This document shows, piece by piece, positions 57,891 to 64,000 of a stretch of 64,000 bases of DNA (the first letter of the stretch is position 1; every line of letters begins with the position of its first letter). The notes under the pieces were generated by a model. The model did not search any database and was not told the DNA's origin. It saw only the letters and a program-made list of their open reading frames with translations. Position numbers and translations under genes: made by a program. The DNA comes from Panax quinquefolius. Its lineage: Eukaryota; Streptophyta; Magnoliopsida; Apiales; Araliaceae. The stretch is taken from contig CM035160.1 in NCBI GenBank assembly GCA_020205615.1, positions 116,904,921 to 116,968,920 on the forward strand. The letters are read 5' to 3'.

Positions 57891-60800
57891 CCAAAATAGG
57901 TCCATTCCATCCAACCCATTCTGAGTCGCTAAATATATGGTACGGAAAATAACTTCAACTTTATTACAACAATTGTCGGCAAAATACAACAACACATATG
58001 TTGTGAGTTTGGATACAAATATATACCAAGCTCAGTAAGTACGTCACCATGACACCTTACATAAAGGTATAGTCAAAAACATTTTAGAAATTAGAATCTT
58101 TGGGAAGTGCTCAAAGAAACCTTCGTATACATGGGAGGCCATGCTTTTAAGTTATGGTAGATATCATATGGCCACGAAATTATCCTTGGTTGACCTAATA
58201 GACCCCAAAGAAAAACGAGAAGATTACTATCATATTCTTCCCAATGGCGAGTCTTCTCTTGACATATCATTATCTCCACTGTCTCTAATTGGGTATTATA
58301 CTCCAAACAAACACCAAGATTATAAAGGTAGTGCTTGTAAATATACTCGCAAAGAAGTGGATGAGCACAACCATGTCTTATGATGACACGAGGTTGTATG
58401 TCATTAGACATCTTGTATGATAGTGGCAAAACACCCTTCCAAGTTAAATTCACCTCACCCTCAACATTTATAGACCACCATTATATTCCCTCACTATCCC
58501 CCGCTCGACCCAGCTACACTGTTATTACCTGAAAGGAATTGTGAAACAAAAGGGTGAGCACAACTAGCTCAGTAAAGAATATTATGACTAAAGATAAATA
58601 AATTATCAATAGTCTTCATCAGTAATAAATCGTAGATTTAGAACATATGGTAGATGATAAAACTTTTCAACCATAATTTGAAATGAATGAGCAATCCATT
58701 AGAAGAGTCGAATAGACCATAAAATCTATTATCTTCTCCATGTTAAAAGTCCACCAACAATGTTTTATCCTCGTAACATCAATCAACAATTTTCATCCAC
58801 AATCACATGCATAACTTATAATCATAATTGTAGTTCTAAATCCCTCTTCTTATCCAGGACAAAGATAATTTCATCACCTGTCTTTACCTGAAACATCAAA
58901 GATCATGGTTATACCAAATCACAGGTTCTCATTCATAATCATACTAATAAATTCATCTTTGCACCACTACCAAAGATATTCATCATCAGTTCATCTTTGC
59001 ACTACATGCCAAAGATATTCAACAACAAGTCATCTTTGCACCACGAGCCAAAGATATTCAACAACAGTCATCTTTTGCACTACAGCCAAAGATATTCATC
59101 AATAATTCATCTTTGCACTACAGGCTAAAGATATTCATATATTAAAGAAACACATAATCATTTCAGAAGTTATATAACAATAATTATAACCATGTTGATC
59201 AATTCACCTTTGCACTTAAGCTAAAAATATTCAATTGTAAATTCAATGGTCATGATCATACCAGTCAACAATTCAACTTTTGCACTACTGGCTAAAGAGA
59301 ACCTATAGTCACGATCATGCCAATAATCTACCCATCTTTACACTCAAGTCAAAGAGAAATATCATCATTAGGGTTATAAAATGTTATATAAAAATAATAT
59401 AATCAAAACATGGTTTTAATTTCAAAAGTAAGATTCATAAATCAACGATAATTTGGTCAGAGAAGAAACCAATTTGTCGTGAATAGTACCCCGTATTCTT
59501 ACATAATACCGTATACGTGCATAGTAACCTCGACACGAAAAGATAAAGTTTCATAATAAAATTCATATCCATATTTATAACACCTTAATCCAAATGTTAT
59601 AAATCACTTAATAATATCAAAATCTTAATATTCTTAATATTACAACAATATTTAATAATTTCTAAAACTTATAAACAATTTAATTAAATTGTTTACACTT
59701 TACTAATTAATGCATTTAATCATCATAAAATGCCAAACTCATAAGATTTCATCACCAATAACCAAAACCCTCATCAAAAATCTGCATATACCTCATATAT
59801 GATTCTCAAGCTATAAAATCATATTTTTCAATTTTCTTACTTCACATAACATATTTAATTCATTTACCCATAACTAGAACATTTTCATGAAAAATACCAA
59901 ATCGGGGTTCAAAAATATTTCTTTTCTGGGATTTAGTATAACATAGTCCCATATTAAACATATATATTTTCTCAAAATTTTAAAAATTTATTTACTATTT
60001 TCATATGGCCAAAACCACCGAATATTTAAACATTTATCATAAATTATACTTTTATCCAAAAATTCTGAAATTTACACGGTATCTTGATATTATATAGATG
60101 TACTCCCAATAAAAATTTCATCAATTTTGGAATTAATCATAAGGAGTTATAAGTGGTTACTTTTAAAATAGTTTTTCTCATAAAATCCATAACTCCTAAT
60201 CTATACATCCAAAATCGCCATTTTTGGACACAATCTACAAAACTCATCAAAATATCATTTCAAATATTTCCAGAATTTTGAAGGTCCGAAAAAATACAAA
60301 ACCGAAAAACATAATCACCCTTAAAATCATTTACTATCCCTTACCTCAAAAAAGCGATCTTCGAATGTTGGGATATAACGTTGAACGAACTTGCACCGTA
60401 TAGCAATACTCAAAGTATACTCAAAATACTCACAAGAATACACTCGATAATATAGAGAGAGAAAACTTCAGTTTCTGGTATGATTTTCAATTCTAACCTA
60501 AGCACCCTATTTATAGGAAAATGCTTAGAACACCAAAGTAGAAAATTTATTAAAATAATAATATATATTATAAATTCTCTACGCACACTTTTGAATCCAG
60601 AATTTAGCAATTGCACACATGAAAAATGAGACCCACACATTGAAAAAACGTTTTTGGTAATATAAATATTTAAAACTTCCAAAAATCAATTATTTTGGAA
60701 CCCCAAAACTTCAATAATTCATAATAAATATCACTTTTGTTAGAAAATTTGAATCTCGCGAGTTTGTATAGGAAATTCAATTCTCTACAACTTTGCGAAG

Positions 60801-61856
60801 AAGAAAGTTTTCCAAATTCCAAATGTAAATAGAGTGAAATCCACAAGCAGGCGATTTTTACGCTATAATCAAATTTTAGTCAAGAAATGGGGTCCACCGG
60901 ACACACAAAACATGTGTTAATCATTTAATGCCACAAAAATACTCTTCCTCCTCATATACTTACATATCACACATTCATTATAAAAATATCACTATTAATA
61001 TATTATTAAAATAATATATTTAAATGAATTATTTTATCGTAAAAGATAAAATATTAATTTTCAACAATTGTCACTTTAAAAATTTTCTCCATCTATATCC
61101 ACATAAAATGAATATTTTCCTTATCATATTAATCAATAATTAATTATTCACAAATAATATTACAGAATCACAATAATGACAAACTTGACAGTTCGAGAAA
61201 GAGGGGCTTTTAATAAAGATTTCTCCTTCTTGGTAGCATGATTAGGTGACCAAACCTCTCCTGTATGTAACAGAACTTTTAGACATTGCCAATAATGTTT
61301 TTTAATAATATTATTCAGATAATATGAATTATTGCTTCGATAATGGAAAATACTGTGTAGTGACAATTATTAAAACAACAGTAATATAAAATATCAACGC
61401 AGCAATTATTGAATCAATAAAATAAAATATTGAACAGTAATTACTGTAACAATTATTGAGTAGTGCCTTCTTACGTAAGAATCAATAATTGGTGCAATAT
61501 CTTAGGTATCTACTTGTGTTTTAACCAATCGGAGTATTTTAACAATGATAATAACAGAATAACTACGCCGTCATTTATAAATAACTTATATTTGTCGTTT
61601 TCTTCATCCAATCGCTTTCCGTTATGGGGCCCACAAAAGACTGCGCCGTCGTACGAATATTCTCCGATAGAAAGAATATTCCATGACCAAACGAATATTC
61701 TCCGACAACAATGAATATTTTATAGCCACTTGCATATTTTCTAAAATTTGCATATTTCACCCATAACTTTAAACTTTTATCAATTTAACCATTTACTAAA
61801 TAATAATTATAAGAAAAAATTGAATACTTTTATTTCATAAAATTCGGGGTCTTACA
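57891..61856 (-). mobile_element. Long solo LTR (Tekay type, reverse) in the leader of element J
   Basis: 3966 bp, plus-strand ends TGTAACGACCCC and GGGGTCTTACA, with ACCGT duplications at 57886-57890 and 61857-61861. About 1.2 kb longer than the other solo LTRs; extra sequence lies around 58020-58460 and 59560-60320. The hairpin array is at 58951-59137 and a TATA-like CTATTTATAGG (reverse) near 60507-60517. No primer site or coding internal region. Confidence 0.9.
58951..59137. repeat. Hairpin repeat array in the long solo LTR
   Basis: Five units of CATCTTTGCACYAC…GCCAAAGATATTCA with a period of about 35 bp. Each has an ATCTTTG/CAAAGAT-type stem. Confidence 0.82.
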
Positions 61857-61861
61857 ACCGT

Positions 61862-63728
61862 AATATTTATTATATATATATATATATATAATAATTTTAA
61901 TAATTTTATAATTAAAATAAATAATTTATTTTAATCTTAAAATAAAAAGTTTATTTTAATATTAAAATATAAAATTTATTTTATTTTTAAAATTAAATTT
62001 CATGCTAACTAATTAGAGTTGGAATTGGATTCCATGATAACTAATTAGAGTTGAAATTGAATTACATGTTTCCTTAAATAAAGTAGTTTATTTAAATATG
62101 AAATAAGATTTCATATTATTCAAAATAAAAGAGTTTATTTGTGAATAGGAAAGAAAATCCTAATTTCCTTAAATAAAGGAAATTATTTAGATATGAAATA
62201 AGATTTCATATTATTCAAAATAAAGGAGTTTATTTGTGAATAGGAAAGAGAATCCGTGTTACCTTTAATAAAAGAGTTTTTTTTTACATGGAATTGGATT
62301 CCATAATTAATTAAAATAAAGGAGTTTATTTTGATTAAAATTTTGATTAAAATAAAATAGTTTATTTTATTCAAAATTGGATAAATTAAAATAAAATAGT
62401 TTTATTTTGATTTAAATTTGGATTAAAATAAAGGAGTTTATTTTGATTCAAAATTAGATTTTATACTAACTAAATTTGCCCATTAAATGATATCGATATA
62501 TATATATTAAATGTTTATTATTCATAAGATGAATGTTATTTATTGATGCATATGATGATGTGTATGATAATAAATGGGATTGATTATGGACTATTGACCA
62601 ATGTAATTGGATTTTGTTTTAGTTGGATGCATGAATGTATGTGTTATATTAAATGGGGTCTGCGTACCTCGTCTTCTCTAATTTTTTTCTTAATGTAAAT
62701 TCTAACTCCCTCCTATGTACTTCCCCTTGACTGCTGATCAAGGTTTCTATTTATTTCAAATAGTTTTGTAATAGAAATAGTTAGAATTAATTTTGAAAAA
62801 TTGGAGGTCAAGGAGCAAGGAGCGCTTGAAGACCCGTTTGTAATGGAGCCCGGGTTTAAATGTAATAGTTATATTTAAATATTATTTCTTGCACCCCTAG
62901 GGTTTGACCTTTTGGTTCACTTGGTGGCTCTAGTGAACCAAACTAGAATAAAAGTCCATAATCAATCCGGGTAGAATATAGTATTCTATATGTGCATGCT
63001 TATACTATATATATTATATATTATGCAAACATGCTTCGCATGTTCATTAATATGACGCATATTTTATATATATATATGTGCATGCGCGCTAAACAAGATG
63101 AGACATATTAATTACAAACCCCTCAATTTTTTTTTATGTTAAGTCCTAAGCGTTCAAAGATATTTGGAATATCGAACGTCGCCTTCTAGCATGATAAAAT
63201 TAATAGAGTATTAAATATTTAATATGAGTTTGTTGTGTCACCACAAGGCAAGTATTAAGTTATTAAGATGTTAATTTATCACATTTGATGCTTATAAAGA
63301 AAATTGAACAATATTGTTTTGTTGTGTCACCACAAGGATGATATTTTTCTTTTTTGAATATATGGAGTGCTAGGTCGGACTTAACTTGGATAATTTTGAT
63401 TCGGATGTGCCACCACTTGATCAAAATAATCTAAGAGGCAAAAGAAAAGGAGTTACATAGTTGATGTAATTGACAAAAGTTGTCTACCTATTTATTTATA
63501 TATAGTTTGTTGTGTCACCACAAGGCTATATACATTTGAAATGGGATCCTTATTCTCACTAGCAAATCTTTAATTAGATTTTGTCGAACTATATAAGTGA
63601 GGGTAATATAGTTTGAAGAAAATAGTGGGAGATACCAATTTAAAATAAGACCTAATTTATTTTGGTAATTAATAAAAGAATGTATGTTAAAATGTTGTTA
63701 ATTACAAATTCATTTATAGAATTTTACA
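61862..63728 (+). other. Element J leader, second part
   Basis: No gene. 61890-62480 is almost pure A/T with recurrent AAATAAA(G)GAGTTTATTTT-like units. A perfect 9-bp stem (TGGTTCACT at 62913-62921, AGTGAACCA at 62932-62940) and three copies of TTGTTGTGTCACCACAAGG lie closer to gag. Confidence 0.65.
63230..63525 (+). repeat. Three copies of a hairpin motif in the element J leader
   Basis: TTGTTGTGTCACCACAAGG at 63230-63248, 63319-63337 and 63507-63525; a decayed relative TGTGCCACCACTTGA at about 63406-63420. Each contains TTGTG-TCAC-CACAA, a 5-bp stem with a 4-nt loop. Confidence 0.8.
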
Positions 63729-64000
63729 ATGTCTAAATTACTATCACTGCGAAACATATTAGATGTTATTTAATCGGACCGAATTAAACGGATTGGTTAA
63801 GGAATTTGAGAATAGTTCTCATAGTTGAAAAACTATCTTATGTCCTTAATACGCCTATCCCTGCAATGGTTGCGGACAATGCCTCTGAGGAAGAGATTGC
63901 TACTTTTAGAAAGTGGCAAAATGATGCTGATTGGCTCAATGCATCATGCTCGCATCCATGAGTAACGAGCTTCGGTCAAGATGAAACTATGGATGCTCCT
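63729..64000 (+). pseudogene. Element J gag, N-terminal part (frameshifted, partial)
   Basis: ATG at 63729 starts MSKLLSLRNILDVI, then a stop (63771). In other frames the copia gag signature continues: DWLRNLRIVLIVEKLSYVLN (63796-63855), EEEIATFRKWQNDAD, and MLASMSNELRSR near 63948-63983. The SLRxIL…WLRNLRIVL…EKLSYVL…LASMSNEL pattern is typical of plant Ty1/copia gag. At least three frame changes or stops occur before the window edge. Confidence 0.85.

Larger units (their letters stand above)
55583..64000 (+). mobile_element. Element J: Ty1/copia element (3' part outside the window)
   Basis: 5' LTR, primer site, a long leader (57468-63728, split by the solo LTR at 57891-61856) and the beginning of gag (63729-64000). 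The element runs past the right edge. Gag frames are already broken, so this copy is probably defective. Confidence 0.75.

Noticed and set aside
58091..58453. 120-codon open frame on the minus strand of the long solo LTR
   Set aside because: No recognisable domain and present only in the extra LTR segment; could be captured sequence but there is no support for a gene.

Overview
This window looks like heterochromatic DNA from a flowering plant, probably a eudicot. It is AT-rich, and almost all of it is LTR retrotransposon sequence in nested layers. One intact-looking host gene is present: a five-exon peptide/nitrate-transporter-family (NPF/PTR) gene on the minus strand at 42713-46945. Species cannot be named from the sequence. 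No rRNA, tRNA or CRISPR array was seen.

Left part (1-41937) is a nest. A minus-strand Ty3/gypsy chromovirus of Tekay/Del type (element A, left end outside the window to 38277) appears to sit inside a reverse-oriented Ty1/copia LTR (38278-40048). Element B, a plus-strand relative of A (4653-32543), lies in A's gag and is flanked by GTGAC duplications. A reverse solo LTR (5962-8780, duplication ATCAG) lies in B's 5' LTR. A plus-strand Athila-type element D (11154-28682, duplication ACGAT) lies in B's gag. A small minus-strand Athila-like element E without pol (12902-18948, duplication GCTGC) lies in D's gag. Another reverse solo LTR (33214-35999, duplication ATCAC) lies in A's 5' LTR. A second copia solo LTR (40261-41937) follows in the opposite orientation to the first.

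Middle part (42713-47115) is the NPF8-like gene. The conceptual splice of exons 46945-46930, 46003-45839, 45372-45155, 44571-44018 and 43547-42713 gives 1788 nt, an uninterrupted frame of 595 codons plus stop, with GT-AG introns.

Right part (47795-64000) holds two Tekay-type elements in opposite orientation (F plus, H minus), fused inside their coding regions near 51890. They are followed by a Ty1/copia element J (5' LTR about 55583-57453, leader, start of gag at 63729), whose leader is split by a 3966-bp reverse solo LTR (57891-61856, duplication ACCGT).

All retrotransposon coding regions in view carry frameshifts, stops or deletions, so none looks autonomous. The most interesting points are the resolvable insertion order, two kinds of non-autonomous element (B and E), the inverted F/H fusion, repeated short hairpins in the Tekay LTRs and in the copia leader, and LTR-pair differences clustered in GC-rich patches.
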